In this document: piece after piece, positions 23,882-36,503 of the stretch | How positions within the stretch are numbered: the stretch's first letter is position 1 | How the letters are laid out: every line of letters begins with the position of its first letter | NCBI GenBank assembly: GCA_030770425.1 | Contig: JASJFT010000002.1 | Span: forward strand, 372,001 to 436,000 | Direction of reading: 5' to 3' | Length of the DNA stretch: 64,000 nucleotides | Origin: Darksidea phi | Lineage: Eukaryota > Ascomycota > Dothideomycetes > Pleosporales > Lentitheciaceae | Made by a program: the position numbers and the translations under genes | Notes under the pieces: generated by a model | Told to the model about the DNA's origin: nothing | What the model saw: the letters and a program-made list of their open reading frames with translations, nothing else | Databases searched by the model: none

Positions 23882-24279
23882 TTGATCGCCCCGAATTTCA
23901 TGCGTAACCGCGAACGGCTTCTGCTCACGAGACTTCGCGTTGTCAAATTAAACCTTCTGGTACAGCGTTCTAACGTAGGATGTAAATGTTAAATCAGCTT
24001 GAGGTCAATGAGGTACGGGCGTGTCGCACAGCCTCTTCAAGATTAAAGTAAGCGACCACAGCTACTATAGTACTACTCTTGAAGGTAATGAGGATACGCA
24101 AAACGTAGGACGAGTCGTTAGTCTCGCCGTTCTGTCAGACACGCTGACACGCTCTATTAAATAAGGGTTCAGGCGGAATGAATTCTTCAGTAACATGACG
24201 TATTATCTCTTCCCCTAGCGCTCCTCCAATAATCCATCTATGATGATATGCAAAAAGACGGAGGAATAAGCTCAGGTGC
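23882..24279. other. Short intergenic region
   Basis: It separates the FAH gene 5' end from the SSL1 3' end, both on the minus strand. Nothing is recognisable besides presumed promoter and 3' UTR. Confidence 0.5.
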
Positions 24280-25879
24280 CTAACCTGTCATCTCCACCTC
24301 CCCATTTCCATTCTGCGTCTCGACCGGGTTGACCCTGCTCAAGCAGCCGGGGCAGTTATGCAACACCATATGACAAAACATATCGCAATCGATGCAAAAG
24401 TGGCTCTCGCAGACTCTACACTCGTATCGTGCGCTCTCGCTCGCTTTTTGCTCATCGCCTTCGTCCTCGTCCCTCTGGCGCTGTCCTACTGGAACATCAA
24501 TCTTGCCGCTCGCCGTCGATGGGTCGTTTTGTTGCTCTGCTTCGGAATTGCCGTCGAGTTCCTCTGGAGGCGGTGGCTCGGGAAAAGCACTGAGACAACT
24601 TACGCAGTCTTTGCTCCCCTTTTCACGAGCGCGCTGCCAGCTCACTTCGGCCCAATTGCGGAGAGGGAAGAGGTGATGGTAGCTTCGTGCCAGATGTGTT
24701 GAGAGGAGGAGGGTGAGTTGGCAGCTGGGACATGTTATGGGTAAACTACATACTTTGGCGCTGCATCTTGAGCAGGTATATCCGCCTCTCGTGAGAATGC
24801 CGTGGCATGCGCACATTGTTGGGGTGTCTTCGATTACGCGTGATGGAAAGCCCATCATCATTAGTGCGGCGGCTGATTCTGCTGCTGTTGCTTTCGTTGC
24901 GCGGACGACTGGGGGTATTGTGGTTGCCAGGAGGAGCTCGCGCAGCAGCTCTTGGTCTGTCGCAACGACGTACTCGCTCTCATCGCCTGCATTCGTTCGA
25001 CTGACAATTTCTGTACATATCTTCAGTCGCGCGCTCATTCCGATGACGCTGACACGTATTCGGTCGCGCACACAGGCTCTGATTGTTTGGTGGATATCGC
25101 CAGGGTCGAGCGAGAGTAAAGACCCAAAGACGACGATAACTTCTCGCGTGCCATGGCTCGGTGTATGGTATAGTGTTGCTCTAGATAACTCCAACGCGTT
25201 CTGCAAACTGGGCGCCCCTTTTGGTTCCTTAGGTATGTCATCTGGATTTCTCGGATAGCGTAGGCCTTGTATCGCGGCAATATGCTCCGCCGGGTTACCC
25301 GATAATTCCGAAACTCTTATACAAAGTCCATCATGCATGCCGAGCACGCTCATTTGCGATATGGGATTCTGCTCGAAGAATTCGCGAACATATTCCTGCG
25401 TGAACTTGATCATGACATGGTATCGACTTGGCCGCATGTCCTTCTCCATCATCGCTTCTGATAGATCGAGAACTAGAACAACATGCCGTATGATACCTCT
25501 TTGGAAGGGTTTGGTGTCTTTGCGTAACCTGAACCAGTCCCCCATTAGCATTGTCCAACGGGCATGATCGCAATCCTCAAGCCATCAACGACGCGTCCAC
25601 ATACCTCTTGCGTTTCCGTTCCTCCTCTATCTGTTGCAGACTCTTCTGTGGAGCTGTTTCCTCCTCCTCCTCGTCTTCCTCGGCCGGTATGTATTCAAAC
25701 TCATCATCTGGTGGCGTGCTGCCCCTCCGTTCCCAAGCATGCGCCTTTCGCTCTGTCACCTTCGGCTGCACCTTTCTCTTCCCCACTGTTTGCGTCCGTG
25801 AAGTCGAGCTGTCTCTAGAACCCACGTACTCTTCGTCGGAGCCGTCGTCACCATCGAATTCGTAATCTGAGTCTGCCAT
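24280..25879 (-). CDS. SSL1: TFIIH core subunit SSL1 (p44)
   Basis: Two exons, 25605-25879 and 24280-25528, encode 507 residues. The 76-nt intron joins KRKR to LRKDTKPFQRGIIRH, the expected family sequence. After an acidic N-terminal region comes a von Willebrand A-type domain (about residues 100-280) with VVLVLDLSEAM, FFEQNPISQMSV, SLQNALELSR and VVFGSLLSLDPGDI. The C-terminal third is rich in paired cysteines: CACHGILTRGGYTCSRCS, then CPSC, then a RING-like C4C4 zinc region with CRVCESHFCIDCD and CPGC. SSL1 activates the XPD helicase in TFIIH during transcription initiation and nucleotide excision repair. The start at 25879 (MADSDYEF) is preferred over the open frame to 25927. Confidence 0.95.
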
Positions 25880-26525
25880 GACGGGAGTTGGTGTAGCGGA
25901 GGGGCGCCACGAGCGAGCGCACTTCAAGTGGAATATGGGGTAATATAGGGCGAGCGCGGTTCAAGACGGCGGGAAACAATGCTAGGAAGACTGGGCGCTG
26001 GTGAGATATTTGCGCTGGTGGACTGTTACTGCCTGAAGTCGGAATGGGGAAATCGATACTAGTGTCGAGCTTTCGCAAGTTTAAGGTAATGATGTCGCAA
26101 GCTTTGACGATGCAAATATTCAAAGGGAATTTTAACGTGAGCGTACACAAATAAAGCGACGGATGCGAAGCCTGATAATACAATGTGGGAAAGACTGGTG
26201 AGCGAGGATGCCGCGAGATACATCACGAATCATAGGCAAGGATCTACAACTTTGGAACGCCGGAACGCATGAGCACGTGATAAGACTTTGTGCCTCGTAC
26301 GCGTCAATGCTCGCGTTGCCCTTCCGTAGTGCGTGGCTATTGAACGTAAAACTCAAATGATATTGCTTCGTCCCAACTACATTATGTTTATATCGTAAAC
26401 TAGATGGTAGCATGACCGTCATCCAGACAAAAAAGCTCCTAAAGTGGTATATCGCTATGCTAGAAAATCATGAACCATTAGCCCAACCGTCATTTTGACT
26501 CGATCCCTTTTTGTCGCCTCTCTGT
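25880..26525. other. Intergenic, SSL1 promoter side
   Basis: About 0.65 kb between the SSL1 start and the stop of the CHS7-like gene, both on the minus strand. Frames are short and unrecognised. Confidence 0.5.
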
Positions 26526-27780
26526 TCACGAATAAGCACCAGATCCACCGGCCACAGAGGGCATTGGCCAATCGTCTTCCGTGATGCTCGACCAGAATAC
26601 CCAGACCAATGCTACGGCTAGTAGCGTAAAGAGGGTTTCGAAAAGCCCGCCGTTGATCTTACCACTTGTGCCGTTGCATATGTGCACGCTGGCAACGAAT
26701 TGGAAGATCTGTGCAATCGCGAAGCAGAGGCCAGCGCCAGTAAGGTACACTATGGAAATGATTAGGAGGTGTATTGAGGTTCTGGGCATAATACGTACTC
26801 ATGGGTTTCCTCTCTCCAAGAATGCGGAGCACTAAGAAGCTTTCTAGGAGGAAGAAGACCACGATGAAGACCAGAGGCGCGAGCAGGTAGAGGGTGTAAA
26901 GCGAGTAGCTGCGATTGTTGATGTCCGACAGCGTGGAGTCCCAGTAATCTGTCCAGCTGAATCCGGTATCCAGCGCAATGTATCCTGTACCGATAAAGAT
27001 GAGGGCGGCAGAAACCAGGATGAGGCCAATCGACATTGCTGTTCCGTCGTCGAGGAGCTGGTAGCCGACAAATCCGTTCAGCATGAGCATCCAAGAGGTT
27101 GCAACGATTGCGGCGAGGTGGACGGCGACAAAGGCCTATCGAGCTTGTTAGCTAGAGTTGGCGTGGGGAACATACTCAACGTACCCGTCGCACCGCGCTG
27201 TCAAGCGGAAAGCCGCCAACAGTAAAGATCTCGCAGATCGAGACGATTATGTAGCCGATTAGGAACAATTGGATCTCCCTACACAGTGTGAGTACTTTGT
27301 GATGATGTGTGCAGCAACAGGACCGCGCACCTTCTGCCAACAGCCGCCTTCTTTCGGTCAGACTTCCATATCATGAATGCGCTGGCAAGAATCGCAAGAC
27401 CGCAGAGCAATATCGAACCTGGTCCCCGTCAACACAGCCCGGTAGCGACGTCGCTTGCCAATTACTGACCCAAATTCGCCAGATGCTTCCCTCCACCCAG
27501 TGATATTCCTGTCAGAGTGCAGCCGCCCGGCCACCCCGTTGCATTTCTCGTGGCCGCTGGGTCGAAGAGCTGACGGGCAATTAGCGGAGTGAAGGTGGAT
27601 GACGCGAGTTAGGCGGGGTTTGAGGGAGGTCGCGACGTACATAGCATACTGGTGCGGGTCAGTACATAGCGCAATGGATAAAGAGAACAAGCGGAGAGTT
27701 TCATTCGTACCTGGTAGCGTTGACCAAACATTCCCGGTGTCGCGACAGAAGTCTGCGAAGTTGCCATAGTCTGTCGACAT
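26526..27780 (-). CDS. CHS7-family chitin synthase export chaperone-like membrane protein
   Basis: Seven exons give 306 residues: 27711-27780, 27641-27648, 27470-27569, 27331-27418, 27185-27278, 26799-27135 and 26526-26749. The second is an 8-nt microexon (codes within V-C-Y); leaving it out destroys the frame, and with it every phase closes. The N-terminus (MSTDYGNFADFCRDT, then LPVCYLF) resembles the start of CHS7 proteins. About seven hydrophobic segments follow, with the family feature MLMLNGFVGYQLLDDGT near the centre and a polar tail with WSSITEDDWPMPS. CHS7 proteins sit in the ER and allow a chitin synthase to leave it; filamentous fungi carry several paralogues. I call the family with confidence but not the specific paralogue. 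Confidence 0.87.
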
Positions 27781-29788
27781 GGCGGGTGAGCACGCCCGGT
27801 TGCCGAGGGCGCGATGCCTCGTGTGAAGGTCTTGTCGTGTAGGTGTGCCGCGTAGGCACAATTGATGCGAAGCGAAGAGCTGCAGGTAAATGTCGGTCGC
27901 TAAATTCGGTAACGATGGGGAATGCAGTGATTAGGTGGTGGAGGAGTGGAGGCGATGTGCTGGCTGTGGCCTCGGTGGCTGGGCGACCAGTCAAACAGGA
28001 TTGTTGCTGGGGCCAGGGGCACGCGGCAGCCGGGAAGCTCGGCGCGCGAGCGATTGTGCCGTGCGCCAGTCAATCCACCAAACCCGAGCGCAAGCCGGCG
28101 ATGTCGACAACGAGGGCGCGTGAATGTCAGGGACAGTGGGTGAAGAGAGTGCTCTGTGGTGGTGCAGTGAGAGCAGCTCGGAGGCGCGGATGGATGCCAC
28201 AAGAGACAGCCTTCACGAGCGCCGAGCCCATCAAAACAAATTAACACGGCCAAAGCGACCCAGTAAGAAACCGGCGTGCTAAAGCTGTTTCAGCATTACC
28301 TAGGGGCCCGTGCAAGCGGCTTCATGCACATAATGCGAAGACGCAGCCCTCGCATGTTTCCGCAACATCGCGCAGACGAAGCGAGGTGGCTGACACGGCG
28401 GCTGCCCTTCGCGAACGACTTGACGTGAGAGCGCCACGGGTCTCGCAACACAGGGTTAATGGGCGACATTCACCCCTCAACGCTGCCCACTGCCCACTGC
28501 CTACCGCCCACCGCACACACAAACACGCAGGCAGAACCCGCATCAAACTAATGACCTCACTGTGGGAACCCTCATGCCCGGGCAAGAGTGATCGATCGAG
28601 TAATTAAACCCCCGGGCACACCAATTACACAGCGCATTACAAACGTCATCTCCGTTCTTTTCATTTGCCGAGATCCACAGTCCACATCTTCCATTACTTC
28701 AGGAGCCATGCAATGACGGACGTGGAACTTGGTCCAACGTCTGCATTGCTTTCTCTCCTTTACGCGCTGGCAGCGTAGGGCACGAACTGCGTCGCGATCG
28801 CGGACGGCGACGCGTCTAGAACAAGACAATAGGTACGGGCTCCCCTTGGGGTGAGTTTTACGGACTTTGTACCTAGACTGTTGGGTGCTTGACGTCGGCT
28901 TTCATATGTCGTTCACAAAAGCATGTCTCTCTGTATGCGTTAGCTGCCATGGTTTGGATAACGCTACTTCATCTTGATGTAGGGTGCATATGCGAGACGT
29001 AATCGTGGATAATTGTGCACCCGTCCATCACCTTGCTTTCGAACAAGCAACGAAGGCCTTTTGCTTCCCATGTCAGCCAAGGCAATCCGAGCACGAACCA
29101 GTGGTGGAGCGTCGGCGCTTGAAAGCAATGGCACGATTATTATCTCGCTCGCTTTCCACGAACGCCGTCTGTCGGTGGTCTCTGACAAGGCTGTGCAGTG
29201 AATGTTCTGTCAAATAGTGAAGCTGGGCCAGGAGGAGGGCCGGCGTTGATTCCAACATACCATGCGCCTGTTGCGCGTGGGCGTGCATGTTTGCAAGTCT
29301 CGTATGGACCGGTCCATCCCTGAGTGATGCTGCTACTTTCGAGCCAGAAGTAGGCGTCGGCTCAAGTGCTCAGTATTTATCGTAGAAGTGCAAGCTTTAA
29401 ATCCTTATCTACTCTACTGGACCCTGTCGTGTGCGTCCGAGATCGAGATGGTCCACGTGCCGACTGCATTGGCGTGGAACGTATTTTGCACATTTCAAGG
29501 AGCCATACCGTAATGAGGATTAGATGGGCTAGTGTTGACTCCGTCGCGTAGAGCACGCTGCAGAGACATGTACAAATTCACCCGTGATTCCGTCACTGTG
29601 CAGCAAACCCACTCAACCGCAGAAGCTTATCGGACACATGGGAGATCTCGGACCGACGTGTTCCAGGGCTTGGCGGGCTGACAACAGGGAGGCAGCTCGA
29701 TCGCATGCCACTACCAGCCGCTGCACCTTTTTTTGATCACGAAGTCGGACGGTGTACCCTGTCCCCACTCCACGCTTGATCCTCCAAT
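27781..29788. other. Divergent intergenic region, no supported gene
   Basis: Two kilobases between the CHS7-like gene (-) and the sugar transporter (+). Frames reach 133 codons but overlap on both strands without family resemblance. Around 28480-28520 there is a short CCGCCCACTGCC-type imperfect repeat. I read the stretch as two promoters and 5' leaders. Confidence 0.5.
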
Positions 29789-32261
29789 GTGACCGGCTTG
29801 ACCGCCTCTCCCACCCCTCATTCCCTGCCCCTAGGCCCGGTGACGTGCCGCAGCACAACCGCTTCCTCCTCACACCTGATCGTGGAGTCGAGGCTGCTCC
29901 CGGCCAGCCCTCAGTCATTCAAGATTCCTTCTCATCCGTACAACAGCAGGAGGCCGGCGAACATCCCCCTCCACACACTCTCGTCGTCGTCGACACGTCA
30001 ACGGGACGGCGATTCGGCCCATCTGCTCGAGGACCACGATAAGGAGAGCCCGCGCTCGTCGTTCGACACCCCCGAATCTGGCTCCGACCTCTCGCTTTGG
30101 AGCGATACGGGCGACCTCGTCGACCAGCTTGCCGACCAAGAAGACCCGCTTCGCATACGTCTGCGGGAGTCTCCCGACGGCGCCTACCCCTCCAAAGGCC
30201 GGCGCCCGCCGAAGCGAGTTCGTTACCAGTCCCAGGACGGAACCGACGAGAAGTCGGGGCGCTCGAGAGGGCTCAGAAAGGAGGACATTGAAATACCCGA
30301 GCCGGGACCTCGAAGCATATCCAAGGCAGAGAGGATCCTCGCCTCCATCATGGCACCCAATGATGGACCCTCCCGTATCCACGGGCTGCACGGGAAGAAG
30401 CTGATGTGAGTGAGAGTATACCGGGCTCGAATTCCGTATACTAATTCCGTGGCAGTTACTTCACCAGCGTCTTCGTGTCATTAGGTGTCTTCTTGTTTGG
30501 CTACGACCAGGGAGTCATGTCCGGAATCATTACGTGCGCCGTCCCGAACCCCCTCACGCTCGACTATATCTGATGATCGTTGCAGTGGCATGTACTTCAA
30601 GGACTATTTCGATCAGCCCAGCGCTGCCGAGCTGGGTACCATGGTCGCCATCCTGGAAGTAGGAGCATTCATATCCTCCTTGCTGGTTGGTCGTATCGGA
30701 GATGTCCTGGGCCGCCGCAGGACTATTCTCTATGGCTCCCTTATCTTTGTGGCCGGTGGTGCGTTTCAGACTTTTGCACGGAGTATGCCATTGATGATGC
30801 TGGGAAGAATCGTGGCCGGTCTCGGGGTCGGTGCGCTCTCGACTATCGTACCGGTCTACCAGTCGGAGATTTCTCCTCCACACAACAGAGGCAGACTCGC
30901 CTGCATTGAGTTTTCCGGGAACATCACAGGCTATGCTACCAGTGTTTGGGTAGACTACTTTTGCAGCTTCATTGAAAGCCATTGGTCGTGGAGGCTACCG
31001 CTGCTTATGCAGTGCGTAATGGGGCTGCTTCTTGCCTCAGGAAGCTTGCTCATTTGCGAGTCACCGAGGTTCGTAACTACTCACGTGTCCGTAGGACTAG
31101 ACTGACCAAGCTTAGGTGGCTGCTAGACAATGATCACGACGAAGAAGGCATCGTCGTCATCGCCAACCTCTACGGAAAGGGCGATATCCATAACCCCAAA
31201 GCCCGTGATGAATACCGCGAGATCAAGATGAATGTGCTGCTGCAACGTCAAGAAGGCGAACGCTCGTACTCCGACATGTTCAAGCGCTACTATAAGCGTG
31301 TATTCATCGCCATGTCTGCCCAAGCCCTCGCGCAACTCAACGGCATCAACGTTATTTCCTACTATGCGCCGCTAGTCTTCGAAGAGGCCGGCTGGGTGGG
31401 CCGCCAAGCCATCTTGATGACCGGTATCAACGCCATCACCTATCTCCTGTCCACAATCCCTCCATGGTACGTTGTGGACACTTTGGGACGACGAAAAATC
31501 CTTCTTTCCGGAGCCTTAGCCATGGTCGTATCCCTATCCTGCATATCATACTTCATCTTCCTTCAAGCCGACTGGACGCCAAACCTAGTGGTTCTGTTTG
31601 TCATGATCTACAACGCTGCCTTTGGGTTCTCATGGGGCCCCATCCCCTGGCTATACCCGCCCGAGATTCTACCGCTCAGCATTCGTGCGAAGGGTGCCAG
31701 TCTCAGTACAGCTACGAATTGGGCATTTAATTGGCTTGTAGGTGAGATGACACCAATCTTGCAAGAGCATATTCAGTGGCGTTTGTATTTGATTCATGCG
31801 TTTTTCTGCGCCGTTAGTTTTGTTATAGGTAAGTCGCACGCGCTACGAATGATGCGCGACTAGCTGCTAACATGATTATAGTCTGGTTCATTTACCCCGA
31901 AACTGCCAATATTCGTCTTGAGGATATGAACTCGATCTTTGGAGACGCTACGTCAGTCATGCCAACACCACAAACACTCGCTGAAGCGGAATCGTTGTTT
32001 AGCGGAAGCGCTCGCTCACCGGTACCATCGCTCGATATTCGAAACTCGCGCGGAGCGGCTGAAAGCGCCATTCCTAGCCTCAACATTGATCCTCCCGACG
32101 AGGTGCCAGGAATCGATGGCAAAGCATCAAAAGCAGAGACTCAGCAAAGTGAAGGCATTGGGGGATGGATCTCCAATATGGTGAACAGAACGAAGGGTAA
32201 TGGGGAGGGTGATAGCTCGAGCGGGAAGTACAAGCGCGTTGGACAGGACGACGAAGCCTAG
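29789..32261 (+). CDS. MFS sugar transporter with long N-terminal cytosolic extension
   Basis: Five exons (29789-30405, 30456-30533, 30586-31068, 31116-31828, 31882-32261) give 756 residues. Residues about 1-205 form a polar, acidic and Ser-rich region without membrane spans. Then come twelve predicted spans with sugar-porter signatures: FGYDQGVMSG in the first span, GRIGDVLGRRR in the 2-3 loop, the loop-6 motif ESPRWLL, ALAQLNGINVISYYAP, DTLGRRK, GFSWGPIPWLYPPEILP, and PETANIRLEDMN after span 12. The family takes up hexoses or other polyols by proton symport or facilitation. The tail after span 12 is about 130 residues, Ser-rich. An internal ATG at 30350 would give a more usual length; the upstream frame is continuous and protein-like, so I keep the longer start. 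Sensor versus transporter cannot be decided. Confidence 0.87.
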
Positions 32262-32986
32262 GTGTGGATATTTCCGTTTCCCATCATTCTCTTTGGTTCT
32301 TTGCATCATACAGGCTAGCAGACAGCATGCTATGATATCCGTCGCAACGCATGCAAAGTTTTGGGTTCATATAGAGCGTACAGCGAAGCGATTCGGCCCG
32401 ACGAAGCCGACATGGTACTCGTATAGGAAGCCTACTGGCACCTTTTCTAGTTCCAGGAGTAACGTAGAATTGAATATAGAACGGTTGCAGCTGGTAGTAT
32501 ATATGACTTGGCGCATTGGCCGTCCTAGCCTCGTTCAACGCTGAGCACGTAGACCATGGCTCACGCCGCTTCTCACGTACTTTTCCCTTCGAAGCCCAAA
32601 GATCCCTTGATTGAGCGTTCGAGACACAACTAAAAAAAGATGACAGGTGTTCTTGGCCCCCCCCTGTCCACGCAAGGGTTAGCGCGGCGCTACAACGCCT
32701 CTTGGATTTCTATTTCCGTAACCACGTCTCCTGCCTCGACTGCATCGCGGAGGGGAGTGAACAGCTTCTTCTGACGGGCACCCGTGCCTCAATTCATTGA
32801 GATATTCTCCTATCCATTGTAATTCACTTCTTCTTCCGTTCGTTCAAAGCTGTGGCCCCAGAGCTACGAGTTTACACCCCGACTAGCGACGGCCGCATCC
32901 CGCATCAACCGCACACTTCCCCCTCACCCCTGTGAGCTTTCCTCAAATAGTTGCAGAGGGACAGAGGCTATACGCTGTCGAATATC
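32262..32986. other. Intergenic, PMT2 promoter side
   Basis: About 0.7 kb between two plus-strand genes. A pyrimidine-rich stretch precedes the PMT2 start codon. No gene is supported. Confidence 0.5.
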
Positions 32987-35491
32987 ATGGCGTCTCCAGC
33001 TCAAGCGTCGGGCGTGGATGGCCGCGCGGAGGAGCTGCGGAGGAGAAATGTCGCCGGTCACCAGGCTGCGGGAGCGTCAGCAGTAGCACAGGCTCCGGCG
33101 ACAGAGAAGTCAAAAGAGAAGGTAAGCAATCCCTAGGATATCTCTTCTTGATGCTTCCTGGAAGCCACGGGTAATTGAATAGGGAGCTGACATGTGTTCA
33201 GCCTTTCAGTGTCCTTGCCTTCCTCGACGAGTACGAATGGATATGGGCGCCGCTAATATTCACCGCCCTCGCCATCTTTACGCGCATGTGGAAGATCGGC
33301 CTCTCACCGATAGTCACTTGGGACGAAGCCCAGTACGCAATACCGTTCCCCCAAATCACGTACAACTCTAACAGACGGCGTAGTTTCGGCAAATTCGGTT
33401 CACACTACCTCAAACGTGAATTCTACTTCGATGTGCATCCGCCTCTGGGAAAGATGCTGGTCGGTCTATCAGGATACCTCGCAGGGTATAATGGCTCGTT
33501 TGAGTTCAAGTCAGGAGAGACATACCCCCCAGAGCTTAACTACACCTTCATGCGCGTATTCAACGCAGCATTTGGCGCTGTTTGTGTTCCACTGGCATAC
33601 TTCACCGCAAAAGAGCTGAACTTCCGGAGACCGACCGTGTGGCTTGTCACGATGATGGTTCTGTTCGAGAATTCGTACACCACCATCAGTCGTTTCATCC
33701 TTCTCGACTCGATGCTCCTATGCTTCACTTTCACGACCGTCTTCTGCTGGTCCAAGTTCCACCGTCTCCAGCATGACCCATTTTCGCCAGAATGGGGTCT
33801 GTGGCTGATGTTGCTCGGTGTCTCTATCGGATGCGTATGCAGTGTCAAATGGGTCGGTTTCTTTGTCACTGCCTTGGTTGGGCTGTACACCATTGAGGAT
33901 CTATGGAACAAGTTTGGCGACCTGAAGATGCCAAAGGTACGACTCCTCTTGAGCTTGAAGTTTCTCATGGCTAACATACACAGGTCGAATTGGTTACACA
34001 TGTAGCTTTCCGTGTCTTCGGCCTGATTTGCATCCCGCTCGCCGTGTACATGTTTTCGTTCTTCCTCCACTTCCTTATTCTTGAAAACAGCGGCCCGGGT
34101 GATGCGCAAATGAGCTCTCTCTTCCAGGCCAACCTCCGGGGCACCGAGGTCGGCAAAGACAGCCCGCTTGAGCTCGCCTACGGCTCCCGTGTGACTATAA
34201 AGAACATGGGCTACGGTGGCGGTCTGCTTCACTCTCATCATCAAACGTACCCCGAGGGCTCGCAACAGCAACAAATTACCTGCTACCACCACAAGGATTC
34301 CAACAATGACTGGTTCTTCTACCCCAACCGCCACGAACCCGAGTACAAGCCAGAAGAGGAACTCCGCTTCCCCGGGAATGGCGACACCATTCGTTTGATC
34401 CACGCTCAGACCGGGCGCAACTTGCACTCTCACCAAGTCAATGCTCCTGTAACGAAAGCTGACTGGGAAGTCTCGTGCTACGGCAACACGACTGTTGGCG
34501 ACACTAAGGATCATTGGGTTGTCGAAGTTATTCGTGACGCCGCGTCAAGAGATTACTCTAGAATTCGCACGCTTACTACCTCTTTCCGTCTGAGACACAA
34601 GGATTTAGGCTGCTATCTCCGCGCCGGCAACGTCAACCTACCCCAGTGGGGTTTTAAGCAGATCGAGACGACGTGTGTCAAGCAGAACAGGCCGCGCGAT
34701 GTCTACACCCATTGGAACGTTGAGAGTCACTGGAATGATAAGCGTAAGTTTTAATGGTAGCTCACTGGCTTAAGCAATGCTAACGCTTTGTAGTTCCTGC
34801 TGGTGATCCAGGCAGCTACAAGTCTCCTTTCCTCCAGGACTTTATCCACCTTAACGTCGCTATGATGACCTCCAACAATGCCCTCGTCCCCGACCCAGAC
34901 AAGCAGGATGACCTCGCCTCGCAGTGGTGGCAATGGCCAATCCTTCACGTTGGTCTCCGTATGTGTGGCTGGAATGATGACAGTGAGTCCTATAGACATT
35001 TTCCGACGCTGTGCACAAGCTAACATGCGACTTCAGTCGTCAAGTACTTCCTGCTTGGTAACCCCATCGTCTACTGGGGCTCCACCGCCTCCCTCGGCAT
35101 CTTCGCTCTCATGCTGGTCTGGTACCTCATCCGCTGGCAACGCGGCTACGAAGACCTCAAACCTGCGGATATCGACCAGATTCACTACTCCGGTGTCTAC
35201 CCTGTCATCGGCTGGGTCCTGCACTATCTTCCCTTCGTCGCTATGGGCCGTGTCACCTATGTTCACCACTACTACCCCGCTCTTTACTTCGCCATCCTTA
35301 CGGCTGGCTTCTGTGTTGATTGGGCCACGAGGAAGCTGAATAAGCAGGTCAACTGGGTTATCTTTGGTACTCTTTATGTGCTTATCATTGGGTTGTTCTG
35401 GTTGTTTAGGGCGATCTGCTTTGGTATGGTTGGGCCGCATAAACAGTGGGCCCATCTTAAGTGGTTCAGCACCTGGAGGATCACAGATTGA
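32987..35491 (+). CDS. PMT2: Protein O-mannosyltransferase, PMT2 subfamily
   Basis: Six exons (32987-33121, 33202-33332, 33384-33936, 33984-34743, 34794-34982, 35037-35491) give 740 residues. After a polar N-terminus comes the first span and lumenal loop 1 with the essential acidic pair in [14 protein letters not shown] (residues 86-87), then [15 protein letters not shown] and [12 protein letters not shown]. The middle, about residues 310-510, is the lumenal MIR region ([34 protein letters not shown]). The C-terminal part has four or five more spans, with [13 protein letters not shown]2 works in the ER membrane as a heterodimer with a PMT1-type partner and moves mannose from dolichyl phosphate mannose to Ser/Thr of secretory proteins. 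Length and motifs are complete. Confidence 0.95.
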
Positions 35492-36503
35492 GAGATGGGA
35501 GAGAAAATGTTGCAAGGAAATGCCACTGATTGAGGCGGGCGGGTCGACTTGATTGTCGGCAACCGAGCAAGCAATGCACACCTGTTCCACGGGTGAATAT
35601 TCGATGCGAGTCGACGGAAGCGCCGTTTTGCGCAACACATGTACGCTCATGTTTTTCTACCCTTCACTTGGTTTTTTTTTTTCTTTCATTGGCCTCGAGC
35701 AACTAGGGAATATTCGTTAGGGTCTATAGGCGGCCAGGGTTCTTGCTATGGCAGGTTGGGGTCAGCAAACGGTGTTCTGGGAGATGGGTCGTTCGATGGT
35801 GGTTGGGGTCTACTTTCCCCGTAAAATAATGAATGCCGAGAATTCCGCTCAGTTTACTTCTGTTTGCTGTGTCACTTGGATGCTTTGTGGGGAGGAAGTG
35901 ATACAGCTGATGTTGTATTTTTGTATCAGAGTGTTGACTCTACATATGTTCTGTAGATATATGTACTTTCCGCGAGGTTTACTTCACAGCCGGTATATGC
36001 CCACTGGCAAAAAAAAAAAAAAAAAAAAAAAAAAATTATCGTTTTGCCCTCAAACGAGCTCAATGCGGACTACACATCTGAGAACGATGTTGGGATGTAG
36101 TCCTTCATACTACTTCATTTTCCGACGCGAAGCTACTGATATGATGAACACAACGGAAGCGTTTAGGGGGAGGTAGTTAGGAGTAAGTTTTCTTCTCTCT
36201 CGGGTTCTGGGAGGGATGCTGTTGGGTCGTGTGTACGTGAATAGAGTTAAGTTAGAAGCTTTTGATGTCATGGAAGGTTGGCGTATCTGGAGGCGAGGAT
36301 GGTGCAAGAGCGGCTTCGTGGAGTGCGGCGATGGGGACATGTCGGTTCTGTGGAAATGACGGGAAAGGCGGTATATGTTGGCTGAAGGCTCACATATGGG
36401 TCATTGTGCGCTTGTACCGTGAATAAGAAGACAACGTATAGATCGGAGGCCAAAGAGCGCTATCAAGTCATCTTTTACACGTCATCTGTTATATTTCGAG
36501 TAC
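35492..36503. other. Convergent 3' region between PMT2 and RAD57
   Basis: PMT2 (+) and RAD57 (-) converge here. No gene is supported. The stretch includes a 27-base A homopolymer. Confidence 0.55.
36009..36035. repeat. 27-nt poly(A) tract
   Basis: An uninterrupted run of 27 A residues in the PMT2/RAD57 convergent spacer. No flanking target-site duplication or retroelement sequence is visible. Confidence 0.9.

Noticed and set aside
25529..25604. Apparent frameshift in SSL1, with a GCT-TGA-G sequence resembling a +1 programmed frameshift site
   Set aside because: A normal 76-nt intron (GTATGT donor, GCTAATG branch, TTCAG acceptor) joins KRKR to LRKDTKPFQRG in frame and gives the expected family sequence, so no frameshift is needed.
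33540..34514. 324-codon minus-strand frame across PMT2
   Set aside because: It is a shadow of the PMT2 coding strand and its introns, with no family sequence of its own.
36009..36035. Poly(A) tract as the tail of an inserted retroelement or processed gene copy
   Set aside because: No coding remnant precedes it and no target-site duplication is visible; a simple homopolymer is the smaller claim.
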